Shown: positions 26,401-34,565, numbered from the stretch's first letter. The stretch is DNA of 64,000 bases from Jiangella mangrovi (GCF_014204975.1 NZ_JACHMM010000001.1:5704037-5768036), one strand, 5' to 3'. The notes: generated by a model not told the origin, from the letters alone. A program made the numbers and translations.

Positions 26401-26692
26401 CCCGGTTTGGGGACTCGTCGCCGCTCGCCTCGGCGAACCCGATCCAAAGCACCTGTACTTGACGCTGCTCGGCACACCCGACCTGCTCGTCATCGGCGGC
26501 ATGGGCAGCTCCGGCCTCGGTTCCACCCGTCATGTCCTCGCCGACCTCGCCCAGCGGCTCGGCCGCCCAGACGACGCCCGCCGACACGCACGCGCCGGGC
26601 TGGAAACCCACCACCGGCTCGGGCTGGCCCACTGGGAGGAACACAGCAGGCGCCAGCTCGCCCAGCTCGGCGCACCCCGCCCGGGCGGCTAG
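23423..26692 (+). CDS. AfsR/SARP-family ATPase regulator
   Basis: A 1089-residue protein from GTG 23423 with AAGGAGG upstream. Domains: OmpR-like winged helix (about 1-95: FQLFGRFEVQ ... ALKQRAVLALLAVEPGQVVSLDRLIDDLWPG); bacterial transcriptional activator domain (about 100-245, ending GIEPGTELRRLEQAV); AAA/NB-ARC-like ATPase with Walker A GEAGVGKTS (about 306-314) and Walker B LLVLDDLHWAD; then a long TPR-like helical C-terminus. It is probably a pathway activator for the divergent oxidoreductase and exporter genes, with 11-bp repeats between them. Nucleotide binding and a metabolite or partner likely gate it. Confidence 0.92.
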   Translation: MTLTFQLFGRFEVQDASGRLLDVGALKQRAVLALLAVEPGQVVSLDRLIDDLWPGETPASATGSLQAYVSHLRRVIEPDRRPRTPPRVILTRPPGYLLDVPAERVDLSRFTVHADQGRQALRRGDHEQAVTVLDAALALWRGEPLAEFSSLRSLAPTITRLSELRIAAMEDRFDARLSLGDARGCVAELETLVEQHRYRERLWALLVLALYRSGRQADALAALRRIRAYLADDLGIEPGTELRRLEQAVFDQASELDLPTAPPPARVVTAQGADGELIGRDDDLDRLRRRLDRARDGHGGVMLISGEAGVGKTSLARAAVTAGAAHGMTTAWGRCAEEAAPTYWPWRQALSAAGIDTGVLTVREQQRIPDPDAALFELHERVITALGSVGRPVLLVLDDLHWADISSLRLLAFVAGDLGDRPVLIVATFRPEPGSHPELFRDILGAISGEPSTDRIDLSAFGADEVAAYLRLRHAPDDRDLVRTLLERSGGNPFYLGELLRLRDSEQQEGVPAGARDVIDRRISRLPRQTRELMRTGSVIGRDLDVELLAAVADRPTPEVMAALEPAVATGMLHEPPHGHDYRFAHTLVRDTLYWGMSRLERARTHLAVGTCLEWRPGVDPVELAHHFAAAAKVGAAAKAVHYASRAAREATTQLAFTEAVQHWETALGALGPDDDADRCTLLTELGQARRDLGDAAGAVRDLDSAITLAQRTGNRAALVPAISVFGGPAVWNWRPYGTVDDDIVELLEELLAGHLDDTDRAALQGTLGVELHYSDRRAEGERHAADAVDLARRLGDPELRARTLNNYLLASWVPGRNTERLRAADEMLSIPGLPRATRLVARVLRMACLLRAGDLAEWDRDLERCERLLQRGSRPELEAMVRIAETARRTLDGHWAEAEDLLARYGRVRYGSTPWGLDFHRLVTLYTCRRGQGRVADIAEELTTAAARPDLTSLRPLAILAAVDLGDDNQARRLVRRWGSRIAKDWTADFLIPVWGLVAARLGEPDPKHLYLTLLGTPDLLVIGGMGSSGLGSTRHVLADLAQRLGRPDDARRHARAGLETHHRLGLAHWEEHSRRQLAQLGAPRPGG

Positions 26693-26821
26693 CACCTTGT
26701 CAGTTCGTTCCGCCGGTGTTGCCACCGGGTCCTCGTTGCGGCTCGAAATCAGACTCGTTGGTCGGAGCCGCCGTCGGTGCAGTCGAGCCAACCGCCGTAG
26801 CCCGCCTGGGACTGAATCGTT

Positions 26822-27053
26822 CTGGATCTCCCGGAGGGCCGGCGACAACGCCGCCATGGAGTCGTTCTTCGCCCTACCGCAGAAGAATTTCGTGGACCGC
26901 CGCCGCTGGACCACCCGCCACGAGCTGCATTGGCGAACATCACCTGGATCGAACGCACCTACCACCGACGGCGCCGCCAGACTCGCCTCGGACGCCTCAC
27001 CTCGATCGAGTACGAGACCATCAACACCGCACTCGCCGCCTTAGAACCCCTGT
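26822..27053 (+). pseudogene. IS3-family OrfB, 3' fragment with frameshift
   Basis: One frame reads GDNAAMESFFALPQKNFVDRRRWTTRHEL; the next frame continues ITWIERTYHRRRRQTRLGRLTSIEYETINTALAA. Together these are the OrfB C-terminus (with the catalytic-Glu region AMESFF) broken by a frameshift near 26930. It has the same orientation and subgroup as the 5' fragment at 18373-18555. The middle of the transposase is absent. Confidence 0.85.
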
Positions 27054-27126
27054 CACCTATCCGTGCGCGACACATCAGTTGCTCGACGAAACTCGCCGCT
27101 GACCGCGAGGCCCGCTTGGCAGATCG

Positions 27127-27870
27127 TCAGAGTCCGATGAGGAAGCCGACTCCAGCAAAGAGCACACCGATCTCGATTACGACCACGAATAGGCGATTGC
27201 TCATCCGCTGAACGGTCTTCTTGCCAACCCAGGATCCCCCCAGGATGGCCGGCATCAGCCCAGCCGCCAGCACGAGAACCTCAACAGACAACAGGTCCGC
27301 CGTCCCGTATGCGGCGACCTTACTCAGGTGCACAACAACCGATGCCGCGGCCTCCGTCCCGATGTACGCCTCACCGACTAGCCCATACGCTAGGAAGAAG
27401 GGAGCGGCTATCGGCCCGGCGGCTCCGAGCATAGAAGAAGCCAGTCCCGTGAACCCACCAACGGCGACAAACCATCTCTCCCCCGGTCGTACAGGGAAGA
27501 GCCGTAGCCGGCGCCACAGAATTGTGGCAATCAAACATCCCCCCAAAATGCGTTGAAGTGGCCCGGGCGGCATGTGAGCCAACAACAGGCCACCCGCCAA
27601 GGCAAACGGGACCGCTCCGACGGCGTGCCAGCCAACGAGCCGCGCTCGCACAGCGGTGCGGTTGAGCCAAACACGGCAACCGTTGCTGGACAGCTGGGCC
27701 AAGGCCAACGTGGGCACCGCCACCTCCAGCCCGACCATCCAGGTCAGTGCTAGAAGCATCAGCACTCCACCGCCCACACCGCCTACGGCGGAGAGCCAAC
27801 CGAGAACCGCGAACAGCGGCAAGATCGGGAGAAACTCGCAGATGGGCACCAGGACCTCTCTGGCTCCCAC
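27127..27870 (-). CDS. TauE/SafE (TSUP) family anion permease
   Basis: A 247-residue membrane protein with seven or eight hydrophobic segments and the TSUP pattern: LPLFAVLGWLSAVGGVGGGVL near the start, the repeat-like FTGLASSMLGAAGPIAAPFF in the middle, and a Gly-rich AILGGSWVGKKTVQRM near the end. Members export or import small sulfur-containing or carboxylate anions. It stands alone in the island and is convergent with the IS3 remnant. Substrate not predictable. Confidence 0.85.
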   Translation of the reverse strand: MGAREVLVPICEFLPILPLFAVLGWLSAVGGVGGGVLMLLALTWMVGLEVAVPTLALAQLSSNGCRVWLNRTAVRARLVGWHAVGAVPFALAGGLLLAHMPPGPLQRILGGCLIATILWRRLRLFPVRPGERWFVAVGGFTGLASSMLGAAGPIAAPFFLAYGLVGEAYIGTEAAASVVVHLSKVAAYGTADLLSVEVLVLAAGLMPAILGGSWVGKKTVQRMSNRLFVVVIEIGVLFAGVGFLIGL

Positions 27871-28581
27871 GCACGCGGGAGCCCGGGTCCTCCAGGCTTT
27901 TATCCCTTAAGATGACCGGCCGTCATTCTCAGGCGACCGGTGGTGTCGCTCGGACCAGGCCCGCTGCTCCTGCAAACAGAACAGCGACGGAACCCTAGAC
28001 ACTACGTTGCAACAGTACCGCACCCCCTTGGGGAGTGTGAAGCGCCCCAGGTTCTCTGTGAACCGCCCCGGGGTTTCCGGACACCTCCAGAAACCCCGGG
28101 GCGGTTCAGGCGTAGCTGTGGGTCGCGGCGTGCCTGTCCACCCGACCACGTACCGGTAGAAGTCAGCCACAGTGGTTGTCACACTGGACAAGACGATGTT
28201 CCCCTTCACTTCGCTGGGACGGACGTCGTTGCCGGCGTCAGCCCAGGGTGAGAGTCACTACGAGGCAGGCCTGTAACGAGCCACGCCGCGGGACGGCAAT
28301 CCCCGTGGCGGACATGCTTCTGATCAAGCCATCGTGGTGGGCCGGGGTCGGCGCCGGCACCCAGCACCCGATGGACAGATCCCGGGCATGACACCTCGGA
28401 GGGGTCAGACGATTCAGGAGTCACCCCGGGGCGCCGAGCGACCGGCCGCTAACCCTGCCCGCCAGCCCCAGGCCAGCCACCACGAACGCATACAGGCGGT
28501 TCAGATGGTCTACGTGGCGATCCGCCGGACACTCGTTCCATATCCAGGTGTCCGGCGGGCCAGCCGAAGGGCGCTGACGCG
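27871..28581. other. 711-bp non-coding stretch with long inverted repeat
   Basis: No protein-like frame. It contains the 18-bp-arm inverted repeat at 28060-28107 and a related half copy just before it (GCGCCCCAGGTTC at 28042-28054). The rest looks like decayed mobile-element DNA between the permease promoter and the end of the beta-propeller gene. Confidence 0.6.
28060..28107. repeat. Perfect inverted repeat, 18-bp arms
   Basis: GAACCGCCCCGGGGTTTC (28060-28077) pairs with 28090-28107 around a 12-base spacer. TGAACCGCCCCGG-type ends resemble terminal repeats of IS3-family elements in actinomycetes as far as I recall, so this may be a pair of abutting IS ends or a MITE-like scar. It would also act as a terminator hairpin. 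Confidence 0.65.
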
Positions 28582-30024
28582 TCAGTGCCGGGGCGGCACC
28601 ATGATTGTTTCCGTGCCTCGTCCGGCTGCCGTTGCGTGACACAGGAATGACTGGCCGGTGAACACGTCGGCGGTGGAGCAGCCCTCGCTGTCGGTGACGG
28701 TGACCCGAGCCAGGTGGACGCCCGGCGAACGGTACACGTGTGTGGGCATTGGACCGCCGTCGAGCAGTCTGGTGCCGTCGCCGAAGTCCCAGTCGTAGCG
28801 GACGACCCTCCCGTCCGGGTCGGCCGAGCCGGTGGCGTCGAACCTGGTCACGGTCCCGGCGCGACCGACGTCGGCTGTGATGGCCGCGATAGGGCCCTGG
28901 TTCGGCCGGATCGCCAGCGACTGCGAGGCCGGGCCGCGACCACCGGTCGGCACCGCGGAGTCCGAGGTCGGGACCAGACCGCCGGATGTCACCCGGTACG
29001 CAGACAGCTCGCTTGAGTCGAAGTTGCTCACGAACAGCAACCGGCCGTCCGGGCTTGTGGTGATGCCGACCGGACCCAGTCCGGCCTTGACCGGCTCCCC
29101 GAGCGGGCGCAACGCGCCGTTGGGCCGCACGTCGAACGCGGTGACCGCGCTCGTACCGGCGTCGGGACGGTCCTGGCCCGGGCTGGCGACGAACAGCCGC
29201 CGCCCGTCGGGCGAGATCGCGATGCCCTCGGAGTGGTCGGCGACGGCGTACGGCGACCCGGGCAGGGCGGTGAGCCGGCCGTCGGGGCGGATGCGGAAGC
29301 CGTAGACCTCGTCGGTGCTGATGGTTGCGGTGTACAGGAACTTGCCGTCGGGGGTGATCCCCATGCCGGTCGCCGCGCCGCCCGTCTCGGCCACGACGCC
29401 GCGTGGCCGTAGCTCGCCGTCGTGACCGATCGCGAAGCGGACGAGGATGTTCGTCGGCTCGGTCAGTGGGATGCCGTGGCCGACGTAGAGCGAACGGCCG
29501 TCCGGGGTGACCACCAGGCCGCGTGGGCTGTCGAACCCCGTCGGCACCGGGTTCCCGCGGCGCGCCAGGGTGCCGTCGGCGGCGATGTCGAAGGCAGTGA
29601 CGGTGCCGGAGCCGACGTTGCTGACGTACAGTGACCGCCCGTCGGGTGCCATCGCGATGCCGAAAACGACGCTGCCGCCGGTCGGCACCGGCGGCGCCAG
29701 CAGGGACAACTCGCCGTTCTCGCCCACCTCGTAGGTGGCGACCCGCCCGGAGTCGCGGTAGGCCACGTAGGCGACGTCACCGTCGGGGGCGAACACAACG
29801 CCGTTGGAGCCGTCTCGCCCACCGGTGGGTTCGACGACGCCAGTCGGCACCGGCGTCCCGTCCGCGCCGACGGCGAACGACGCGACGTCGCTGCTGGCGC
29901 CGTTGCCGACGACGAGCGTGCGGCTCGCCGCGGGCTGGTCACCGGGCGACGCAGCGCCAGGCCCAATACCGGTGGACACCACTAAGCCCGCCGCGAGCGC
30001 GACGGCCGAGATCCGTACGAACAT
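28582..30024 (-). CDS. Secreted lactonase-like beta-propeller with PKD domain
   Basis: A 480-residue protein from ATG 30024 with GGAGGATC upstream; signal peptide to about residue 26 (ALAAGLVVSTGIGPGAAS). Residues about 35-385 are a seven-blade propeller with repeated APDGR/SPDGR-type turns (GIAMAPDGRSLYVSN, GITTSPDGRLLFVSN), as in 6-phosphogluconolactonase/YVTN-like proteins. Residues about 390-455 form a PKD domain (RFDATGSADPDGRVVRYDWDFGDG ... RVTVTD). Probably a secreted binding or scaffold protein; no catalytic site assigned. Island cargo without evident operon partner. Confidence 0.85.
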   Translation of the reverse strand: MFVRISAVALAAGLVVSTGIGPGAASPGDQPAASRTLVVGNGASSDVASFAVGADGTPVPTGVVEPTGGRDGSNGVVFAPDGDVAYVAYRDSGRVATYEVGENGELSLLAPPVPTGGSVVFGIAMAPDGRSLYVSNVGSGTVTAFDIAADGTLARRGNPVPTGFDSPRGLVVTPDGRSLYVGHGIPLTEPTNILVRFAIGHDGELRPRGVVAETGGAATGMGITPDGKFLYTATISTDEVYGFRIRPDGRLTALPGSPYAVADHSEGIAISPDGRRLFVASPGQDRPDAGTSAVTAFDVRPNGALRPLGEPVKAGLGPVGITTSPDGRLLFVSNFDSSELSAYRVTSGGLVPTSDSAVPTGGRGPASQSLAIRPNQGPIAAITADVGRAGTVTRFDATGSADPDGRVVRYDWDFGDGTRLLDGGPMPTHVYRSPGVHLARVTVTDSEGCSTADVFTGQSFLCHATAAGRGTETIMVPPRH

Positions 30025-30269
30025 GCACGATCCTCCAGAGTTCGCCGGCAGATCCACGTGAGGGCAGAACCGCGGCCCGCCGGGTAGAAGAGCCCTCAGC
30101 ATCGAGTACGTGCCGAGGCCGCCGATGGACGGCGATGTGACGACAGTCATACGGGCCGACCCGCGCATCCATGAGCTGGCTCCGGGGCAGCAGGTTGCCG
30201 TGGCGCGGGTCTTCCTGGAGAGTCGACCCCAGTCTGTACACCGGGCGTGGCATTGCCTGCGCGTACTGC

Positions 30270-31340
30270 TCAAGCCGGGCCAGATGCACGCACAAGCAGC
30301 CGGGCCGGCGCGCGGAACGACAGCAGGTCGATCATGGGGGATGCAGCTTCCGCTCGGCGCAGGCGCGGGAGCAGCGGCGCGGCACACTCCAATGCCACCG
30401 TGGTCTCCATGCGCGCCAGCTGTGCGCCGAGGCATCTGTGGACGCCGATGCCGAAGGCCAGATCCCCCGGTCCGCCGGTGCCGGTGAGGCGAAGCAGGAG
30501 CGGAGCCTTGGCGGGCAGCTCGACGTTGTCGAGGTTCACGGGGCGAGATGTGAGCCGGCGCCAGGTGGGCACCGATGACGCCTCGCGCAGCACCTGCTCG
30601 GTCGCCGCGGCGGCATCGGTGACGGCGGTTCCGATCAGGCGATCGAAGGCGGCCGAGACGAGTTGGCTCGTGGTCTCGTGGCCGGCGATCAGCAGGAAGT
30701 ACACGGTCGCGCAGATCTCCTCGTCGGAGAGCTGGGATCCGGCGAGCGTACCGAACAGGTCGCTTGTGCCGGGCCGTTTCCGTCCCGCGGCCGTGCGTTG
30801 GCGCAGCCAGCAGTAGTAGGCGGCAGCGCTCCGGGCGAGCTCGAGCTGGCGGGCCGGGTCGGGCTGGCCCCAGAACAACTCCAGGGAGTGCTGGCTCCAC
30901 CTCGACAGCGCGCCGACGTCGGCCGCGGCGATGCCCAGCAGATCCAGCAGCACCAACGCGGGCGGGCCTGCCGCGACGTCTGCGACCAGGTCGACGGTGT
31001 CGCCCGTGGCGAGCCTGCGGGCGATGCCGTCCAGTCGGGCCGTGATCAGCTGCCGTATCCGCGGCTCGGCGGCGGCGACTCTGCGCGGGCTGAAGTACGC
31101 GGCCACCGTGCGGCGGATGCCTCGATGTGCCAGGCCGCTATTGCTGGCCAGCGTCGGCGGAAGCGCAAATCCCGCGGCTGCGAGGACACGCAGCGACGCC
31201 GGCGTGAGCGGGGTGTGCGCCTGGAGCGCGTTGTCGGGGCGGAACGTCTCAGGATCGAGGAGGATCCGGCGCACCAGCGCCGGGTCCTCGACCACCCAGT
31301 GGCGCAGACCGGGGTCGTGCTGCACCGGGCAGCCGGTCAC
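30270..31340 (-). CDS. Compact cytochrome P450 linked to biotin genes
   Basis: A 356-residue P450. GTG 31340 was chosen because it overlaps the bioD stop as GTGA. The I-helix motif is AGHETT (219-224) and the haem ligand loop is FGIGVHRCLG (296-305) with the Cys. Two oddities: the K-helix ExxR motif reads EQVLR, so the conserved Glu position is Gln249 (QVLR); and only about 44 residues separate it from the haem loop, with the usual A-N-R-D-P meander text missing. By context it may act like BioI, which cleaves acyl chains to pimelate for biotin. Its activity is uncertain. Confidence 0.88.
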   Translation of the reverse strand: MTGCPVQHDPGLRHWVVEDPALVRRILLDPETFRPDNALQAHTPLTPASLRVLAAAGFALPPTLASNSGLAHRGIRRTVAAYFSPRRVAAAEPRIRQLITARLDGIARRLATGDTVDLVADVAAGPPALVLLDLLGIAAADVGALSRWSQHSLELFWGQPDPARQLELARSAAAYYCWLRQRTAAGRKRPGTSDLFGTLAGSQLSDEEICATVYFLLIAGHETTSQLVSAAFDRLIGTAVTDAAAATEQVLREASSVPTWRRLTSRPVNLDNVELPAKAPLLLRLTGTGGPGDLAFGIGVHRCLGAQLARMETTVALECAAPLLPRLRRAEAASPMIDLLSFRAPARLLVRASGPA

Positions 31341-32050
31341 TTGGCGCAGCCCAGCTGCTCGGCACTGCCCAGCCACGCCGCATCACTCAGCCAGTCCCGG
31401 GCGCCTGCGACGAAGTCCGCCCGCGGCAGCCTGCCAGCGCCCGCGGGAATCCGACCCAGGAGCGGCGCGCCGCTCGTCGCGGGCAGGTCTGCGAGGTTGT
31501 GTCGGGCGGCGAGGTCCGGAGTCTCGGGCCACGAACCGATCACCAGGCCGGCGATCGGCAGGCCGCGGCTGCGTAGTGCGTCGACGGTGAGCGCCGTGTG
31601 GTTGAGCGTGCCGAGCCCCGCGCGAACCACCACGACGATGTCGAACGGCGTCGCCAGCCGGGCCGCTAGGCCGGCGAGGTCGGCCCCGTCGCCGTCAAGT
31701 CGAACCAGCAGACCGCCGGCACCTTCGACCAGGACGCGATCGCGCGTCCGCGCGAGGTCGTCGATCCGCGCCTCGTGCTCGGCGATGTCGGGCAGCGGCA
31801 CGTTCCGCAGCCGTGCGGACGTGGCTGGTGCGAGTGCATCGGGCATGCGGGCGTGCTCGTGAACGTCGTCGATCCCGGTCATGGCCCGGACGACGTCAAT
31901 GTCACCGGGCTCGCCGGGCCGGACGCCGGTCTGGGCCGGCTTGACCACGGCCACCCGTCCGGCCGCGATCGCCGCGAGCGCCGCGGTCACGATCGTCTTG
32001 CCGACGCCGGCGTCGGTGCCGGTCACGACGACGACCCTCGGCGCCGTCAC
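31337..32050 (-). CDS. bioD: Dethiobiotin synthetase
   Basis: BioD makes dethiobiotin from 7,8-diaminopelargonate, CO2 and ATP. The 237-residue protein has the P-loop GTDAGVGKT (residues 11-19), the substrate Lys in VAVVKPAQTG, and the VEGAGGLLVRL motif. The start GTG 32050 overlaps the stop of the truncated bioF as GTGA, and its own stop overlaps the P450 start. No bioA or bioB lies in the window, so any biotin pathway must be completed elsewhere. Confidence 0.93.
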   Translation of the reverse strand: MTAPRVVVVTGTDAGVGKTIVTAALAAIAAGRVAVVKPAQTGVRPGEPGDIDVVRAMTGIDDVHEHARMPDALAPATSARLRNVPLPDIAEHEARIDDLARTRDRVLVEGAGGLLVRLDGDGADLAGLAARLATPFDIVVVVRAGLGTLNHTALTVDALRSRGLPIAGLVIGSWPETPDLAARHNLADLPATSGAPLLGRIPAGAGRLPRADFVAGARDWLSDAAWLGSAEQLGCAK

Positions 32051-32345
32051 CGGGCCTTCCCGAGGACGGCAGCAACCAGCTCGCCGGCATTGGTCAGCAC
32101 ATCGCCCGTCAGCCCCGCCCGGCCAGTGAGGCGGATCCGGCTGATCCCGTCAGGGACGGATGGCGGCCGAAAGCAACCCACGCGGACCCCTGCGACCAGG
32201 CAGCGCCGGCTGACGTCGACGGCTTCCCTGGGTCCCGGTAGCGGCACCGACACCACCGCGCCCTCGCCCGGCGCGACGCCACACGCCGCCGCCAGTCGGG
32301 ACGCAGCCTCCAGGGCCTGGCCTGGTCGTCCCGGCTCCTCCGGCG
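32047..32345 (-). pseudogene. bioF: 8-amino-7-oxononanoate synthase, 3' fragment
   Basis: Only about 95 C-terminal residues remain: GEGAVVSVPLPGPREAV, GVRVGCFRPPSVPDG and SRIRLTGRAGLT match the BioF C-terminal domain. The PLP-lysine region and the whole N-terminal domain are missing. Homology stops near 32345, exactly where a rightward tyrosine recombinase fragment begins, so the 5' part was lost in a rearrangement. The GTGA link to bioD shows the original operon order bioF-bioD-P450. Confidence 0.82.
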
Positions 32346-32891
32346 TCGACGAGCTCACTGCGTTGCTCGCGACCTGCAAGGGCAACACGTTCTACAACCG
32401 GCGCGACGAGGCGGTCATCCGGCTGTTCCTCGACACGGGCATGCGGGCCGGCGAGCTGCTGGGCCTCGAGTTAGATGACGTCGACCGTGAACAGTCGATG
32501 GCGTTCGTCACGGGCAAGGGTGGCCGCGGCCGGGCCTGCCGGTACGGGGTCAAGACGGCCGAGGTGCTGCGCCATTAGCTGCGCGCGGGCCAAGCACCCA
32601 CAGTCGGCGTTGAAGGCCTTGTGGCTGAGCAAGCGCGGCAGCCTCACCGACTCCGGCGTCCGACAGGTGCTCGAACGCCGCTGCGACGACGCCGGCATCC
32701 CGCACATCCACCCGCACCAGTTCCGCCACACCATGGTCCACCGCTGGCTCGCCGCCGGCGGCCAGGAGAACGACCTCATGCGGCTGGCCGACTGGCGCTC
32801 CCGCGAGATGATCAGCCGCTACGCCGCCTCCGCCGCCGACGAACGCGCTCGCGACGCGCACCGGCGCATGGCCCTAGGTGATGAACTGTGA
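32340..32891 (+). pseudogene. Tyrosine recombinase, truncated and frameshifted
   Basis: The catalytic domain is recognisable across two frames: VIRLFLDTGMRAGELLGLELDDVD (Arg box), GKGGRGR (Lys region), then after a frameshift near 32575 HIHPHQFRHTMVHRW (H-x-x-R box), ADWRS and the Tyr of MISRYAAS, ending at TGA 32889-32891. The N-terminal core-binding domain is gone. It is unrelated in sequence to the island integrase and marks a second, dead mobile element inside the island. Confidence 0.85.
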
Positions 32892-32997
32892 TCGCGCCGC
32901 GGTGGGGCGGGGACGGGTACATGACGAGACGGGCGCCGAGTTCGACCGCGCTCAGCGGACGCCGGACCTGTCTTCGACGACCTCATGCCGATTCGCG

Positions 32998-33518
32998 TCA
33001 TGCCCCTGCGGTGAACGCCTCCGGCGTCTTGTACTTGCGACCGTCCGCCAGTTCCACCATGCCGGTAATCCGCGTCGATGACTGGCCCTTGCCCAGGACG
33101 TGCAGCGATGTTTCGAAAGCGCCAACGCAGTCCTTAGGTCGACAGCCCACGTCGCCGACTCTCCCGACTCAAGCCGATGCGGAAGGCGTGGGCCGATGGA
33201 ATCTCCCCACGGTATGGCTTGTAGCCCTTGGGCGGACGTTATGCCCCATCGCTCGACGGTTACGGGCAGGCGACCGACGTTGCGGACCTCGACGGCGATG
33301 ACCGGTTGAGGGAACCCCTGGGTCGCCATCTGATTCAGCGACTCGGGCGTCACCTTGTCCGCCGCCATGCTCACCATGGCGGCGCCGGAGTGTGCACCGA
33401 CCTTCAGTGCGGTCTTCACGCGACCGCCGCTTAGGACGTGGGCCACGATCTGCCACGTGAGCGAGGCGACGCCCAGAACAACGCCGAGAACCGCGATCAC
33501 CAGGGTGACAACTTCCAT
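32998..33518 (-). pseudogene. Hypothetical membrane-anchored protein with one-base deletion
   Basis: From ATG 33518 the frame encodes an N-terminal membrane segment (MEVVTLVIAVLGVVLGVASL) and a soluble part to about residue 133 (AVDLRTALAL). Adding one G near 33120-33123 continues it as AAFETSLHVLGKGQ ... ITGMVELADGRKYKTPEAF and stops at TGA 32998. Without it, translation runs into unrelated frame and ends at 32952. Similar proteins are common in actinomycete mobile elements; function unknown. A sequencing error is an alternative to true decay. Confidence 0.6.
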
Positions 33519-33669
33519 GCCCGGCGACCCTACCCGGGAGGCGGACAGAACTCGGGTCACTATGGGCCCGCGCCCTGGGGCGTCCTCGTCGGCCTTCGAT
33601 GCGCCGCAGTCGTTCTGTCCGGGGTCGGCTGTAGCGTGCCCTCTCCACTGGCCGTCGAGGGGGCAGACC

Positions 33670-34002
33670 ATGCGTGCGTTCTCCAACATCCGGGTCACCG
33701 TCGATCTCATCCACAAGTCCGCCGACGTAGCCGAACTGGCGCGGCTCGCCACGGCCGCCGGCTGGGCGCTGGGCCTTAACCCGCCGACCGACAAGCAGGG
33801 CTACGCCGCCGTCGTCGAGCGCAACTCCGACGTATTCCTGGACACCGAGCTCTCGTACCTGGTGCTCCTGCAGGCTCTCGCGAACGGCCGCTCGCCCGAG
33901 TCGGTGCTGTCCGGGATTCGCAAACGGCTTGAGGACGCGAGCATCGACCTCGACGAACCGTTCAAGGGCCTGCCCCCAGCACCCGACGGCGGCACGAACT
34001 GA
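33670..34002 (+). CDS. Hypothetical protein of mobile-element type
   Basis: A 110-residue soluble protein starting at ATG 33670 with GAGGGGG upstream. The sequence is mixed alpha/beta (FSNIRVTVDLIHKSADVAEL, VVERNSDVFLDTELSYLVLLQAL), with an acidic C-terminal half. No family recognised. It is the first of two closely spaced rightward genes. Confidence 0.65.
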   Translation: MRAFSNIRVTVDLIHKSADVAELARLATAAGWALGLNPPTDKQGYAAVVERNSDVFLDTELSYLVLLQALANGRSPESVLSGIRKRLEDASIDLDEPFKGLPPAPDGGTN

Positions 34003-34016
34003 CGGGCTAAGGACGC

Positions 34017-34415
34017 ATGGACTGGAACGCGATTGTGCTTGTGCTCGTCGGGGCTCTGTTGGGCATCGGTGGTACGGCCTTCCACGACTGGCTCCAATAC
34101 CGTCGGGATCGCGCTGACCGTGTCGCCGCCCTCCGCAGGGACGCCGTCTTGGACTTCTCAACCGCCGCGATGCGGTCACACCTGGCGATACAGGCCTACG
34201 GAGATCGCGTTCCCGATGGGGAGACTCTGGCCTTGGACGTTGGCCATGCCCGCTCTGCGGTGCGATTGCACTGCCCCGAACTGAATGACGTCACCGATGC
34301 CCTGTTTGCCGCCGCGGCAACCAAGAACATCGGTGACGCGCTCGAGGACTTCGAGTCTGCCCCGCGCGAGGCGATCGACGGCCGTTTGCCAGCGCATCGC
34401 CAGGAACGGGCCTGA
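34017..34415 (+). CDS. Hypothetical membrane-anchored protein
   Basis: A 132-residue protein with an N-terminal membrane segment (NAIVLVLVGALLGIGGTAF) followed by a charged helical region (WLQYRRDRADRVAALRRDAVLDF). The overall design matches the protein at 34873-35442, so the two may be distant relatives. It begins 14 bases after the previous gene. No function known. Confidence 0.65.
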   Translation: MDWNAIVLVLVGALLGIGGTAFHDWLQYRRDRADRVAALRRDAVLDFSTAAMRSHLAIQAYGDRVPDGETLALDVGHARSAVRLHCPELNDVTDALFAAAATKNIGDALEDFESAPREAIDGRLPAHRQERA

Positions 34416-34537
34416 CTGGACCGGTGGCCCAGCGGGGGGCTCACCGTCGGAACGACAGACTGACCCGGCGTGCGATCCGAGCCGGTGCGAGCAGGTCGGG
34501 GGAGATGGCCGGGCGCGGCTGCCGTGAAGCCGAACGA

Positions 34538-34565
34538 CCCCCGCCAGGCCACCACCTGACGGGGG
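34538..34565 (-). terminator. Hairpin after the small CxxC protein gene
   Basis: An 11-bp stem with one mismatch (CCCCCGCCAGG / CCTGACGGGGG) and six-base loop, 12 bases past the stop of the leftward 52-residue gene. No U-run. Confidence 0.5.

Noticed and set aside
27907-28209. 100-codon leftward frame across the inverted repeat
   Set aside because: Much of it is translated hairpin sequence, which explains the repeated PRGF/PGRF text; no support as a gene.
30110-30487. Rightward frame between propeller and P450 genes
   Set aside because: It runs into the P450 gene antisense and shows no conserved features; the 245-base gap itself shows nothing else.
28582-30900. 772-residue extended form of the beta-propeller protein
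   Set aside because: The extra N-terminal part is Arg-rich antisense of the P450 region; the ATG at 30024 has a good ribosome binding site and a signal peptide.
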